From Haloarcula vallismortis ATCC 29715 (lineage in GTDB: Archaea; Halobacteriota; Halobacteria; Halobacteriales; Haloarculaceae), in NCBI RefSeq assembly GCF_000337775.1, contig NZ_AOLQ01000007.1, positions 1 to 64,000 on the forward strand: 64,000 bases of DNA, given 5' to 3'. The position numbers and the translations under genes were made by a program. The notes beneath the pieces were generated by a model that saw only the letters and a program-made list of their open reading frames with translations, did not search any database and was not told the DNA's origin. Within the stretch, counting starts at the first letter, position 1. Every line of letters starts with the position of its first letter. Below, in pieces: positions 15,686 through 24,716 of the stretch.

Positions 15686-17014
15686 TCAATCGTCGAAGGG
15701 CCAGTCACCGGTACTCCGCATTCCTTCGGCGAGATTCTGTGCTTCGAGCGCATCGGCGATCTCCGCAGGGTCTTTGTGAGCAGGCTGTGCTGACCTGTCA
15801 GCAAGCGTCACGGCGAGTTCTGTCAGGAGGATAGCCTGCTCGCGGAACGTCCGGGGTTCCAGTTTGTCCAGCGTATCGGCATGGGTGTGACCCCAGCCAC
15901 GCCCATCGCCGCCGGTTTCGCTGGTCACGTGATAGCCGGGGACGCCCCGCCGCACGAACGGCCAGTGGTCGCTGTGAGGACCCTGCTCCGGCGTGAGCGA
16001 AATGGGGTGGTCGAGACGGTCGGCCACACTCTCGGCAGCGGCGGTCAACGCGTCGAAGCCGTGGGTGTAACACTTCAGCGTGCGTCCCTGAACGACACCG
16101 TCGAAGTTGAGCACGGCCGTTACGTCGTCAAGAGCGGTTTCGGCGGCCAGCCGGTTCGAGCCGACCAGACCGACCTCCTCGGCACCGAAGGCGACGAACT
16201 CCACGCGGGTCGCCAGTTCGTCCTCGCGGCCGGCCAGCGCGCGGGCGGCCTCGACGACCATCGCCGTCCCGGCCCCGTTGTCCATTGCCCCCTCCGCGAT
16301 GTCGTGGGCGTCGATGTGGCAGGTCACCAGTAGTCGTTCTTCCGTGTCCGGTCCGAGTTCGGCGTGGACGTTCTGGCTCGTCGCAGCGGGCGTCTCGCAG
16401 TCGACGCTGAGGGTGACAGCGTCACCGGCGTATCGGCGGGCCAGTCGCGCGCCCGTCTCGCTGGCGACGCCGACAGCCGGAACCTCGCCGATAGGGGCCT
16501 CGGCCGTCCCGACGCTTCCGGTCGGTGGCAACACGCCTTCGACGTGGTTACAGTAGATGAATCCGACTGCGCCGGCCTCGACGGCGCGGTAATACTTCTC
16601 CCGCCGGTGGATGTAGCGGTCGTACCAGTCAGGCACGTCAGAGCGGGCCAGCACTATCTGGCCCTCACAGTCGGCGTCCTCGAAATCCGCTGGGAGGCCG
16701 TGGCCAACGTCGACCAGTTCGCCAGTCACCTCGCCGGACGGCGACCGCGGAAGGGCGATGCATTCGTGAGCCTGCGTCGCGACCGGTGACCCCCCGACGA
16801 GGACGGCGCTGTCGCCCCGCTCCCAGCCCTGTATCTCGAACTCGGAGAGTCGTGCGTCGCGGGTGTATGCTGCCAGCGCGTCTCGGGTCGCTTCGGCGGC
16901 CCTCCGTTCGCCGTCGCTGCCCGCCATCCGGTTTCCGATGTCGACCAGCGTCTCCAGGTGGTCCCACCCGACTGTGCTGGTGAACGTTTCGCCGATCCAG
17001 TCAGTGTCGTCCAT
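15686..17014 (-). CDS. M28 family zinc aminopeptidase with PA domain
   Basis: A 442-aa metallopeptidase of family M28. An inserted protease-associated-like domain spans about 95-205 (GQIVLARSDVPDWYDRY, then AVEAGAVGFIYCN). The di-zinc peptidase part follows with HIDAH (233-237), AMDNGAG (244-250), FGAEEVGL (276-283), NFDG (303-306) and GHTHADTLDKL (375-385). There is no signal peptide, so a cytoplasmic peptidase is likely; it would remove N-terminal amino acids from peptides. The final 35 residues are an extra acidic tail. It stands alone, with start ATG at 17014. Confidence 0.88.
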   Translation of the reverse strand: MDDTDWIGETFTSTVGWDHLETLVDIGNRMAGSDGERRAAEATRDALAAYTRDARLSEFEIQGWERGDSAVLVGGSPVATQAHECIALPRSPSGEVTGELVDVGHGLPADFEDADCEGQIVLARSDVPDWYDRYIHRREKYYRAVEAGAVGFIYCNHVEGVLPPTGSVGTAEAPIGEVPAVGVASETGARLARRYAGDAVTLSVDCETPAATSQNVHAELGPDTEERLLVTCHIDAHDIAEGAMDNGAGTAMVVEAARALAGREDELATRVEFVAFGAEEVGLVGSNRLAAETALDDVTAVLNFDGVVQGRTLKCYTHGFDALTAAAESVADRLDHPISLTPEQGPHSDHWPFVRRGVPGYHVTSETGGDGRGWGHTHADTLDKLEPRTFREQAILLTELAVTLADRSAQPAHKDPAEIADALEAQNLAEGMRSTGDWPFDD

Positions 17015-17077
17015 ACGTCTCGGTGGGGCCGTGCCGGCTTTGAAATTAGGGGTCGCCGGGCCGGTACTCGGCCGCAG

Positions 17078-17410
17078 TCACGACGACGCGAGTGGCCCGT
17101 ATCGACTGGCGACCCCGTACCCGATAACCGCCAGTGTAGTGTTTGCGAGGCCGAACAAGAGCAACGACAAAAGCAGATCAAGCGGCGTGACAGCGATAAC
17201 CGGCTGGTTCAAGAGCCGATAGTACGCCGAAAGGAGATCGCTACCGAGGGCAGTTGCGGCGAGAAACCCGCCAAAACTGGCGATGCCGACGGTAGAGGCG
17301 GCTGCGGTGCAGTACCGCCGGGACAGGGCACGCCGTCTGGCGTCGGCGTACACCAGCGCAGTGACGGCTGGCGACACGAACAGGGCAACGGCAACCGGGA
17401 GGAGGGTCAC
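17078..17410 (-). CDS. small membrane protein, unknown
   Basis: A 110-aa protein with about three transmembrane helices (residues about 3-23, 37-57 and 75-100). The longest frame starts at a GTG 13 codons earlier, but that would put the TTTATAT box (about 17434-17440) inside the gene. Using the GTG at 17410 places this TATA box about 27 nt upstream, consistent with a leaderless message. It is divergent from the alcohol dehydrogenase gene. No family recognised. Confidence 0.6.
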   Translation of the reverse strand: MTLLPVAVALFVSPAVTALVYADARRRALSRRYCTAAASTVGIASFGGFLAATALGSDLLSAYYRLLNQPVIAVTPLDLLLSLLLFGLANTTLAVIGYGVASRYGPLASS

Positions 17411-17521
17411 AGTCTGGTAATTAATTGCAGAGCGATATAAAATCGGCACCTGATCGCTGGCCGGTCAGCCGTATGGGGTCGCTGTCCTCGGTATTTTGTC
17501 GGGTGCGCGCGAAGCAGACCT

Positions 17522-18589
17522 ATGCACGCCGCAGTGCTTGAGGCGTACGACGAACCACTGGTAGTCCGGGACCGCGATTCGCCGACGCCGGACCCTGACG
17601 GGGCCGTCGTCGAAGTCGAAGCGTGCGGAATCTGCCGGAGCGACTGGCACGCCTGGCAGGGCCACGGCGACTGGGCCGACGACGACGTGCCGATAGGACA
17701 GGTGCTGGGCCACGAACCGGCGGGCCGCGTCGTCGAAACGGGCGACCGGGTGAGAGCAGTGTCATCCGGCGACCGGGTCGTCGTGCCGTTCAACCTCGGT
17801 GACGGGACCTGTAGCTACTGCCGGAACGGTCACGGCAACGTCTGTACGGACGGGTGGGCGCTGGGCTTCGAGTCCGACGTTCCGGGCGCGTTCGCTGAGC
17901 GGGTCGCCGTCCCGCATGCCGACTACAACCTCGTGGAACTGCCCGACAGCGTCGGGTTCGACGCCGCGGCAGCGCTGGGCTGTCGGTACGTCACGGCCTT
18001 TCACGCGCTGGCACATCGGGCCGATGTCGATGCAGGGGACCGCGTCGCGGTGCATGGCTGTGGCGGCCTCGGGCTGGCGGCCGTCCAGATCGCGTCGGTG
18101 CTAGGGGCGAGCGTCATCGCAGTCGACATCCGGGACGAACCGCTGGCGATGGCCCGCGACGTGGGCGCGAGCAGCGTCGTTGACGCCAGCGGTGTGGCGG
18201 ACGTGCCGGCGGTCATCGAGGCCGAGACCGACGGCGGTGCGGAGGTGTCCGTCGACGCGCTGGGCCGGGCCGAGACCTGCCGGAACAGCGTTCAGTGCCT
18301 CCGACCACGGGGAACGCACGTTCAGGTCGGGCTGACGACTGCTGCTGAACGCGGCGATGTGGCGCTGCCAACCGACTGGATCACCCGCTGGGATATCGAC
18401 GTGCTCGGCTCTCGCGGGATGCCGCCGTCGCGGTACGACGAACTCCTCCGTCTGGTCGCCGACGGGACGCTCAGCCCCGGAGCACTCATCACCCGCCGGG
18501 TGGCGCTGGAGGGCGTTTCGGAGCGGCTAGCCGCGATGACCGACTACCAGACCGACGGCGTCGAGCTGGTAACAGAGTTCGGCCGGTAG
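17522..18589 (+). CDS. zinc-dependent alcohol dehydrogenase
   Basis: A 355-aa medium-chain dehydrogenase/reductase. The catalytic zinc region is CGICRSD plus GHEPAG, and the NAD(P)-binding fold carries GCGGLGLAAVQIA (about 178-190). The structural-zinc lobe reads DGTCSYC-x7-C, so the first of the usual four cysteines is replaced by Asp. GHEPAGRVVETGDRV is typical of ADH-like enzymes; the alcohol or sugar substrate is not determinable. A TATA-like GTATTTTG is about 28 nt before the start. It is followed by a small membrane protein gene with its own TATA box. Confidence 0.88.
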   Translation: MHAAVLEAYDEPLVVRDRDSPTPDPDGAVVEVEACGICRSDWHAWQGHGDWADDDVPIGQVLGHEPAGRVVETGDRVRAVSSGDRVVVPFNLGDGTCSYCRNGHGNVCTDGWALGFESDVPGAFAERVAVPHADYNLVELPDSVGFDAAAALGCRYVTAFHALAHRADVDAGDRVAVHGCGGLGLAAVQIASVLGASVIAVDIRDEPLAMARDVGASSVVDASGVADVPAVIEAETDGGAEVSVDALGRAETCRNSVQCLRPRGTHVQVGLTTAAERGDVALPTDWITRWDIDVLGSRGMPPSRYDELLRLVADGTLSPGALITRRVALEGVSERLAAMTDYQTDGVELVTEFGR

Positions 18590-18627
18590 CGGGTACGCTT
18601 TTATCGCTTCAGCTTGATAACTCAAGC

Positions 18628-18864
18628 ATGTCTGACATACTGCGTGACGCCGTCTTCGAACCAGTCCGGGACGCGGTCCCGTTTCTGGTCATCACCGTCC
18701 TGTGGGTTATCGTGACACTCGTCCTCTACGGCCTCTTTCTCGTGACCAAGCCGAGCGAGATCAGCTACGACGCTTGGGTGCATGCGACGGTGTTTGTCGT
18801 CCCGATGATCGGGTTCTTGGGACAGGTGCTCCAGCAGGCGCTGTCGGGCCACCAGCGGGCATAA
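18628..18864 (+). CDS. small two-helix membrane protein
   Basis: A 78-aa protein with two hydrophobic segments (about 17-38 and 50-68) separated by a short charged loop. A clear TATA box (CTTTTATC, about 18598-18605) lies 27 nt upstream of the ATG, so it seems to have its own leaderless promoter despite being 38 nt after the dehydrogenase. No family recognised. Confidence 0.65.
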   Translation: MSDILRDAVFEPVRDAVPFLVITVLWVIVTLVLYGLFLVTKPSEISYDAWVHATVFVVPMIGFLGQVLQQALSGHQRA

Positions 18865-18875
18865 CCGGTGTCATA

Positions 18876-19193
18876 TCACTTCCACGGGTTCGGGACCAGT
18901 TCGGCCTGCACCGTCGCACCGACGGCGAGATGTGTATCGGTCGTCGGCTCAGCGATACAGAGCAGGACGTAGCCGTCCGCCAGATGTCGGTCCTTGAGCG
19001 CCCGCGGCGGGCGGTGATGGACCACGTCGCCGGACAGCAGCCGAGCGGTACAGGTCCCGCACGCGCCAGTCCGACAGCCAAACGGCAGTCCGATATCCGC
19101 AGCCGCCGCGGCATCGAGTATCGTCTCGCCGTCCGCCACCGAAACCGTCTCCGTCCGGTCGCTGTTTCGCCAGTCCAGCAGGACCTCGGTCAT
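18876..19193 (-). CDS. plant-type [2Fe-2S] ferredoxin
   Basis: A 105-aa single-domain ferredoxin. Cluster ligands are in CRTGACGTC (C-x4-C-x2-C) with the fourth cysteine in LLCIAEP about 30 residues later. It lacks the long acidic insertion of the main haloarchaeal ferredoxin and is much shorter than the membrane-anchored ferredoxin at 22834-23418. The frame extends upstream into SBP56, but MTEVLLDW is the sensible start, 22 nt after the SBP56 stop. Co-transcription with SBP56 suggests it receives or gives electrons in the same pathway; that is inference. Confidence 0.85.
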   Translation of the reverse strand: MTEVLLDWRNSDRTETVSVADGETILDAAAAADIGLPFGCRTGACGTCTARLLSGDVVHHRPPRALKDRHLADGYVLLCIAEPTTDTHLAVGATVQAELVPNPWK

Positions 19194-19215
19194 CGGCTGC
19201 CCAGCCGAGCTGCCC

Positions 19216-20613
19216 TCATTGCCACACGTCGCTGGTACAGTCCCCGTCGGGCCACCGAATCTCGTGGGCACGAGCGGGGCCTTCAGGGAGGTCGCCGAAG
19301 TCCACGAGGAAGTCACGGTCCAGCGACATCGTTCCCGTCCGCGGGTCCACGTCGGCTTTGAGCATCACCGAGCCGTTTTCGGCCTCCTCGGGGAAGAACT
19401 GGTTGTCCCACGACGAAAACAGCGAGGTCGTCCAGTACAGCCGCTCGCCGTCGAGTGAGAGTTGGAGCATCTGCGGGCCGGCAACGATATCACGCCCCTG
19501 TACCTGCTGAATGTCGCCGAAGTAGCCCCCGATTGAGATGGAATCGGCCTTTCGGGGGTTCGACGGGTCCGAGATGTCGTACATCCACACCTCGCCGTGG
19601 AGCCAGTTCGACCCGAAGAGGTAGCGGTCGTCCATCGAGATGAGGATATCCGTCACCAGTGCCGGGACCGGCATGTCCCACCCCTCGTGCTCGCGGTCGT
19701 CGAACTCGATGACCGGTTCGGCGTGGTACTCACCGTTCGATTCATGGAAGTGGATGATGTTCGAGGACAGTGCCGCCCCGACATAGCCGTGTGTGCTCTC
19801 AGGCGTGTGCAGGAAGCGGGCCTCAAGCGGAATCAGGCCGTCCTCGCCGAGGTCGATGGTCTGCTCGACGGTGCCGGCCTCCCAGTCCCAGAAGTTGAGC
19901 CGCTGCCCGTACTTGCCGTCCTCGACATCGTCCAGATCGAAGCCGGGGTAGTACGTCTTCGGGGCCGCCCACTCCGTCGACAGCATCACGTTCTGGCGGG
20001 GCTGGTACCAGTAATCGTAGTTCATCTCAATCTCGCCGGGCGTGTCCCACCGGCCCTGCACCTCGAAGTCGTCGTTGAGTTCCAGAAAGCCGCCGGGGAG
20101 GTCGCCGTCGGCGTCGCCCAGCATGGAGATGAGAATCTCACCGTCGGGGATGCAGTGGACCGTATGCGGCGCGGAGAGGTCGTGTTCGTACACTTCCTCG
20201 GGTTCGATGACTTTCGTCAGCTCGGGGTCGCGGCGCTCCTTTGTGTCGACGATGTGAATTCGGGAGGACCGCTGGCCGGGAATGACGAGATGCTGGCGTT
20301 CCAGCCCGTCCATGTGACACGAGGAGGAGCAGGCGTTCCACCCGAAGTGGTGGAGTTCGTCGCCCTTGTTCGGCATTTTGACCCGGTTGATTATTTCGCT
20401 GTAGGTGTCCGAGTCGGGGTCCACGTCGACGACGGCTAGGAAGTCCGGCGCGTCGACGTCCTGGCCTACGTGTAGGCCCATCACGTAGGCGGTCTGTTCA
20501 CGCTCGGCCTCCTCGATAGCCGCCTGCGGGGTGGCATACCCCGGTCCCTCGTGGTCGTGGTGCTCGTTATGATTGTGTGTCTCGCTCTCGGCTGGCTGCT
20601 CTGCATCACTCAT
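19216..20613 (-). CDS. selenium-binding protein 56 family, methanethiol oxidase-like
   Basis: A 465-aa SBP56 homologue, a seven-bladed beta-propeller family of which bacterial and human members oxidise methanethiol to formaldehyde, hydrogen sulfide and hydrogen peroxide with copper. Family marks include WNACSSSCH near 94-102, HTVHCIPDGEILISMLGD, FGSNWLHGEVWMYDISDP and GGPQMLQLSLDG-like blade sequences (here AGPQMLQLSLDG). Several His residues suitable for metal binding are present, plus a histidine-rich N-terminus (HNHNEHHDHEGPG). A TATA-like ACTAAAATG is about 28 nt upstream. It heads a two-gene unit with a [2Fe-2S] ferredoxin. Confidence 0.88.
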   Translation of the reverse strand: MSDAEQPAESETHNHNEHHDHEGPGYATPQAAIEEAEREQTAYVMGLHVGQDVDAPDFLAVVDVDPDSDTYSEIINRVKMPNKGDELHHFGWNACSSSCHMDGLERQHLVIPGQRSSRIHIVDTKERRDPELTKVIEPEEVYEHDLSAPHTVHCIPDGEILISMLGDADGDLPGGFLELNDDFEVQGRWDTPGEIEMNYDYWYQPRQNVMLSTEWAAPKTYYPGFDLDDVEDGKYGQRLNFWDWEAGTVEQTIDLGEDGLIPLEARFLHTPESTHGYVGAALSSNIIHFHESNGEYHAEPVIEFDDREHEGWDMPVPALVTDILISMDDRYLFGSNWLHGEVWMYDISDPSNPRKADSISIGGYFGDIQQVQGRDIVAGPQMLQLSLDGERLYWTTSLFSSWDNQFFPEEAENGSVMLKADVDPRTGTMSLDRDFLVDFGDLPEGPARAHEIRWPDGDCTSDVWQ

Positions 20614-20725
20614 GCGTGTTAGTTACATTCACATTACATTTTAGTGATGCGTTCCGGATGAAACGGCCGCTACATGCGGCGTGGTAATGGTCGCATCCGG
20701 ATCGATGCACGGGCCACCGCTGGCT

Positions 20726-21628
20726 TCAGGCCAGTTGTCGCCAGCTCCAGATCGGTTCCCAGTCGAGTAGCTGCTCGGCTTTCGACGTGTCGATGAGCGC
20801 CGCATATGGGTCTCCGTGGTTACTCGCCTGTTCTCGGTAGTCGGCCTCGGGATACAGTGCTGCTGCGAGTTCGGCGCTCGGTGTCTCGGCGCTCGTGTCC
20901 GGGGCCGACACCCAGAGCCGCTCGTGGCCGTGAAACGACGCCTCGATGGCTGCCTCGACGAGCGTGACAGCGTCGGTAGCATGGACATACCCACAGAGCG
21001 TGTTCCGCTGGGTATGGAAATGCGCCGAGTCCCGGAGCCCAGCGAGGGTACGGTCGGCCTCGACGAACGTCTCGCGGGCCAGTTCGTCGTCGACCACCCA
21101 CGGTAACCGAAGCGACGTGATGGTCTGCGGTGCGTCCGCACTTCGGCGGGCGAACCCGTCGGCAGCGATCTCCAGTGCCTGTTTCCCCATTGCGTACGGG
21201 TTTGACGGTGTAAGGCGGTGGTCCTCGTCGACCGGAAGATAGTCGATTGTGATCGGCTCCGGTTCGAACCCGCCGCCGATGGCGCTAAAACTCGACGCCA
21301 GAGCGACCGTATCAACGCCCAGTTCGCCGGCGGCCTCGAGTACGTGATAGCTGGACATGACGTTACTCTCGTAGGTCCGGTGTCCCGGCGCGCGGTCGGG
21401 CGTTGGAATCATCCCGAGGTGGACGACGGCGTCAGGGTCAGATTTTGCGAGCGCCTCGTACACGTCGCCCGCGTCAAGCAGGTCAGTCTCGACGTATGCG
21501 TCCGAGTGTGTCTCGTCGCGCCTACCACGGGAGAGATTGACCGTCCGGTACCCCGCTGCATCCAGATGTTCGAGAACGTGCGTGCCGACGCGGCCGTTAC
21601 CGCCGGTGACGGCGACCGATTCGGGCAT
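20726..21628 (-). CDS. NAD-dependent epimerase/dehydratase family protein
   Basis: A 300-aa extended short-chain dehydrogenase/reductase. The cofactor loop is GGNGRVGTHVLEHL (9-22), and the catalytic Tyr-x3-Lys is YAMGK (about 148-152). The nearest likely role is conversion of a nucleotide sugar or sugar lactone, but substrate is not evident. The open frame continues far upstream over the neighbouring gene; MPESVAVTGG is the natural start. It follows the NmrA-like gene at 21682 by 53 nt in the same direction, so the two may be an operon. Confidence 0.82.
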   Translation of the reverse strand: MPESVAVTGGNGRVGTHVLEHLDAAGYRTVNLSRGRRDETHSDAYVETDLLDAGDVYEALAKSDPDAVVHLGMIPTPDRAPGHRTYESNVMSSYHVLEAAGELGVDTVALASSFSAIGGGFEPEPITIDYLPVDEDHRLTPSNPYAMGKQALEIAADGFARRSADAPQTITSLRLPWVVDDELARETFVEADRTLAGLRDSAHFHTQRNTLCGYVHATDAVTLVEAAIEASFHGHERLWVSAPDTSAETPSAELAAALYPEADYREQASNHGDPYAALIDTSKAEQLLDWEPIWSWRQLA

Positions 21629-21681
21629 ACGTACGTCTGCAGCGCACAGCGCCAAAACAGTCCCGCAGAGTCCGTCGCTGC

Positions 21682-22566
21682 CTACGACGCCATCAACGAC
21701 CGCCGAACGGCGTCCTTGATCGGCGTCTGGTCGATCGGCACGACATCCTGCAGGTCCATCGCCGGGTCGACCGTGACCGGGTTCCGCATACTCTCGGCCA
21801 GCGGCCGGGCAATGGCGTACTGTACGTCTGTCGTGAAGCGAAGCCAGTGCGAGGACAGGCCCGGCGTCATCACCGGCACAGGGATGATGAACACCCGCTT
21901 GCCCTTCTCCGCCGCGGTGAGTTTCAGCAGCGACTCGTAGGACCACACCGATGGCCCGCCGATATCGTAGGTCTCACCGCGGGTCTCGTCGGCATCGAGT
22001 AACGCCACGAGGTAGCTAATCGCGTCGTCGACACCGATGGGTTGACACGGCGTTCGGACCCACTTCGGGACGAGCATCAGCGGCAGGCGGTCGGTCAGGT
22101 CGTTGACGATCCGGAAGCTCGCGCTCTCCGGACCGATGATGACCGCCGCCCGGAGTACTGTCAGGTCGAACGACCCTTCGGCAAGCACCGATTCGACTTC
22201 GCGCCGCGACGCCAGATGGGGCGAGAGGTTCTCCTCGTCACCGCTGATACCGCTGAGATAGACGACCCTGTCGACGCCCGCAGCCGACGCCAAGTCGGCG
22301 AACCGACGGGCGTAGCGACGGTCTAGCTCGGCAAAGTTCTCGGACGTGAGCGAGTGGATGAGGTAGTACGCTACGTCGATATCATCACAGAGCCCGTCAA
22401 GAGAGTCTGGGTCGCCGAGGTCACCCTCGAACGGCTCGACCCCATCAGGAAAGGATTCCTCGCTCGCGCTCCGGGAAAACGCGACCACGTCGTGGCCTGC
22501 GTCGTTCAGGGCACGAACCAGTCGCTGTCCGATGAATCCGGTCGCACCCACGACAAGCACACGCAT
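21682..22566 (-). CDS. NAD(P)H-binding atypical SDR protein
   Basis: A 294-aa protein of the atypical SDR/NmrA-like group. The N-terminal GATGFIGQRLVRAL (7-20) is the dinucleotide-binding loop. VAYYLIHSL and VDRVVYLSGISG are typical of a haloarchaeal/cyanobacterial branch related to complex I accessory or oxidoreductase-like proteins. A conventional Tyr-x3-Lys active site is not obvious, so it may be a regulator or an accessory reductase. Begins at an ATG just inside the gap before tRNA-Arg. Confidence 0.78.
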   Translation of the reverse strand: MRVLVVGATGFIGQRLVRALNDAGHDVVAFSRSASEESFPDGVEPFEGDLGDPDSLDGLCDDIDVAYYLIHSLTSENFAELDRRYARRFADLASAAGVDRVVYLSGISGDEENLSPHLASRREVESVLAEGSFDLTVLRAAVIIGPESASFRIVNDLTDRLPLMLVPKWVRTPCQPIGVDDAISYLVALLDADETRGETYDIGGPSVWSYESLLKLTAAEKGKRVFIIPVPVMTPGLSSHWLRFTTDVQYAIARPLAESMRNPVTVDPAMDLQDVVPIDQTPIKDAVRRSLMAS

Positions 22567-22715
22567 GTGTTCGTACCTTGTGTCGGAACCTCAAGGACGT
22601 TGCGGCGATTCCCGTCCCGTGACAGTCAACAGAGCTGTGAGAGACAGCGCACGGTCGCGGGCGTCGCTTGCATCGCCCGTGTGTACCTACGTTCTCGCTG
22701 CCGGTTCGCTGAAAA

Positions 22716-22788
22716 CGGGCGGCGAGGGATTTGAACCCCCGACCATCTGGTCCGGAACCAGGCGTTCTGTCCGCTGAACTAGCCGCCC
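22716..22788 (-). tRNA. tRNA-Arg (anticodon CCG)
   Basis: A 73-nt cloverleaf reads on the minus strand: acceptor GGGCGGC paired with GCCGCCC, discriminator G, D arm GTTC/GAAC, anticodon loop TTCCGGA, T loop TTCAAAT. The anticodon CCG decodes CGG arginine codons. CCA is not encoded and there is no intron. Base 27 (C) faces A at 43, so the anticodon stem has one non-Watson-Crick end. A T-run follows the 3' end. Confidence 0.95.
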
Positions 22789-22833
22789 ACAAGAAACGCT
22801 ATCAGACTGTCCGTCTTAACGATTGTGAACCCG

Positions 22834-23418
22834 TCAGGGCGACTCGCCAGTCTCGATCGTGAACTCGCTGGTCGGGTACGCGACACAGGTCAGACAGTAC
22901 CCCTCTTCCATGTCGTCGTCCATCAGCGAGTCGTTGTTGCTGTGACGGATGTAGTCCTCGGCTGGACCGTCCTCGATATGGCCGGCACAGGAGATACACT
23001 GGCCCTCGCGGCAGGCGTAGGGGAGGTCCCAGCCTTCCTCTTCGCCGGCGTCGAGAATCGTCTCGTTGTTGGCGACCTCGATTGTCTCACCCTCCTTGGC
23101 GAATTCGATTTCGTAGTACTCGACCTCGTCGTCGGCGATGTCGTCGGGGTCGAAGCCTTTGTCCTCTTCTTCGACCTCTTCGCCCTCGCCGAGTTCGCCT
23201 TCGGCCTCACCAGCCGGAATCGCTGTGGCACCGCCACCGCCGATAGAGCGGTTGTACGGCTCCGGGAAATCTGTCTCGGGGACTGTCGCGGCTCGCTGCT
23301 CCAGAACCTCCTGAGAGATATCTTCCGGTGCCTCCCAACCGGTCCCTTTGGCGTAGTGGAGCGCGACCACTATCAGGGTAAGCGTGGCCCCGGCGGCGAG
23401 TCCAACGAGTTCTACCAT
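22834..23418 (-). CDS. membrane-anchored haloarchaeal [2Fe-2S] ferredoxin
   Basis: A 194-aa protein with an N-terminal hydrophobic helix (about 4-22), an acidic low-complexity linker (about 70-95) and a plant-type ferredoxin domain. Cluster ligands are in CREGQCISC and the later CLTC segment. The domain contains the [19 protein letters not shown] region typical of haloarchaeal ferredoxins. The anchor would hold the cluster at the inner membrane face, where it could serve a respiratory or desaturase partner. It is a single gene. Confidence 0.88.
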   Translation of the reverse strand: MVELVGLAAGATLTLIVVALHYAKGTGWEAPEDISQEVLEQRAATVPETDFPEPYNRSIGGGGATAIPAGEAEGELGEGEEVEEEDKGFDPDDIADDEVEYYEIEFAKEGETIEVANNETILDAGEEEGWDLPYACREGQCISCAGHIEDGPAEDYIRHSNNDSLMDDDMEEGYCLTCVAYPTSEFTIETGESP

Positions 23419-23545
23419 GTATCCGGCTATGGAATACTGGTTTAATTAGCTGTTGTTTCAACGCGCGAGCACCGTCGACACCGCTTGACGGAGCGGCCCA
23501 CGGCCCGAAACGATGACACAGAAAGTAACCGCAATCGGCGATGGT

Positions 23546-24445
23546 CTACTCGCGGCGCGGGACCTCGTGGCGACCGAAGCCGTATCGGAGGCGGCTGGCG
23601 AGGCGGCGCGAGAAGCGACCGTCGTCGGCCCGCGAACCGAACCGCTCTGCAAGCGACTGGTAGATGAGCGGCACTGGGACTTCCTGTTCGAGCGCCTCCT
23701 GTACGGTCCAGGTGCCGGTCGACCCGCCTTCGACGCGGTCGGCCACGTCGCCGAGGTCGTTGCCCTCCTCGCGGAACGCCTCCTCGCAGAGTTCTAGCAG
23801 CCACGAACGGATGACGGCCCCGTTGTTCCAGGTGTTGGCGACGGATTCGAGGTCGAGGTCGTACCGGCCGTTTGCCAGCAGTTCGAAGCCCTCGCCGTAG
23901 GTCTGCATCAGCGCGTACTCGACGCCGTTGTGGACCATCTTGACGTAATGGCCCGAGCCCGCCGGCCCCATCCGGTCGTGGCCGTCGGGGCCGGTCGCGA
24001 CGGCGTCGAAGACGGGAACCAGTTCGTCGTAGGCCCACTCCGGGCCGCCGACCATCAGCGAGAAGCCCAGTTCCGCACCGGCGGGACCGCCAGAGGTGCC
24101 ACAGTCGAGGTAGGCCGCATCAGTCGACTCGGCACGGCGAACTGAATCTTCAAAGTAGGAATTACCGCCGTCGACCACAACGTCGTCGCCGTCGAGTGTC
24201 GGGGCCAGTTCGTCCAGCGCGGCGTCGACCGGGTCCCCCGCCGGGACCATCAGCCAGATGCGTTTTTCCGAGCCGAGTTTCTCCGCGAGGTCGGCGATAG
24301 ATGATGCCGGTCGAGCCCCGGCGTCTGTCGCGTCGGCAACACTCTCCTCGTCGATGTCGAAGACGACGACCTCGTGGCCGGCTTCGAGTACGCGGTCGAC
24401 GACGATGCGGCCCATGCGTCCGAGTCCGATGACGCCAAGTTCCAT
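23546..24445 (-). CDS. gnd: 6-phosphogluconate dehydrogenase, decarboxylating
   Basis: A 299-aa enzyme that oxidatively decarboxylates 6-phosphogluconate to ribulose 5-phosphate, the route to pentoses in haloarchaea. GLGRMGRIVVDRVL (7-20) is the cofactor loop, GTSGGPAGAE (about 117-126) the substrate loop and HYVKMVHNGVEYALMQ the catalytic lysine segment. The length of about 300 matches the short archaeal/Bacillus GntZ type rather than the 470-aa E. coli form. A gap of 271 bp with no supported gene separates it from the divergent peptidase at 24717. Confidence 0.92.
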   Translation of the reverse strand: MELGVIGLGRMGRIVVDRVLEAGHEVVVFDIDEESVADATDAGARPASSIADLAEKLGSEKRIWLMVPAGDPVDAALDELAPTLDGDDVVVDGGNSYFEDSVRRAESTDAAYLDCGTSGGPAGAELGFSLMVGGPEWAYDELVPVFDAVATGPDGHDRMGPAGSGHYVKMVHNGVEYALMQTYGEGFELLANGRYDLDLESVANTWNNGAVIRSWLLELCEEAFREEGNDLGDVADRVEGGSTGTWTVQEALEQEVPVPLIYQSLAERFGSRADDGRFSRRLASRLRYGFGRHEVPRRE

Positions 24446-24716
24446 ACAGGGGGGTCGCCGACCGAACAGGTAGGGGTTGCGGTTCGACAGAAAAGCGTGG
24501 CACGAACACCACCCGTGCCGTCGTCAGTCACGGCGCCGTCACCAACCAACTGCCTTGGAAGTGGTCGTGGGAAGCAAGCAATTGCCACGTAGTGCTGTCC
24601 CGTACTGCACCGGACACTCCGGCTCTGGAACGCAAAAAATCTACGGAATACAATCACATCATACATGATATCCCGAGGACCACCGCCGTTTTGGTTCGGC
24701 CACTCCTGCTGAGAAT

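Noticed and set aside
19216-20613. SBP56 as a selenoprotein or selenium metabolism gene
   Set aside because: No in-frame TGA is seen; the family name is historical and the reading frame is complete.
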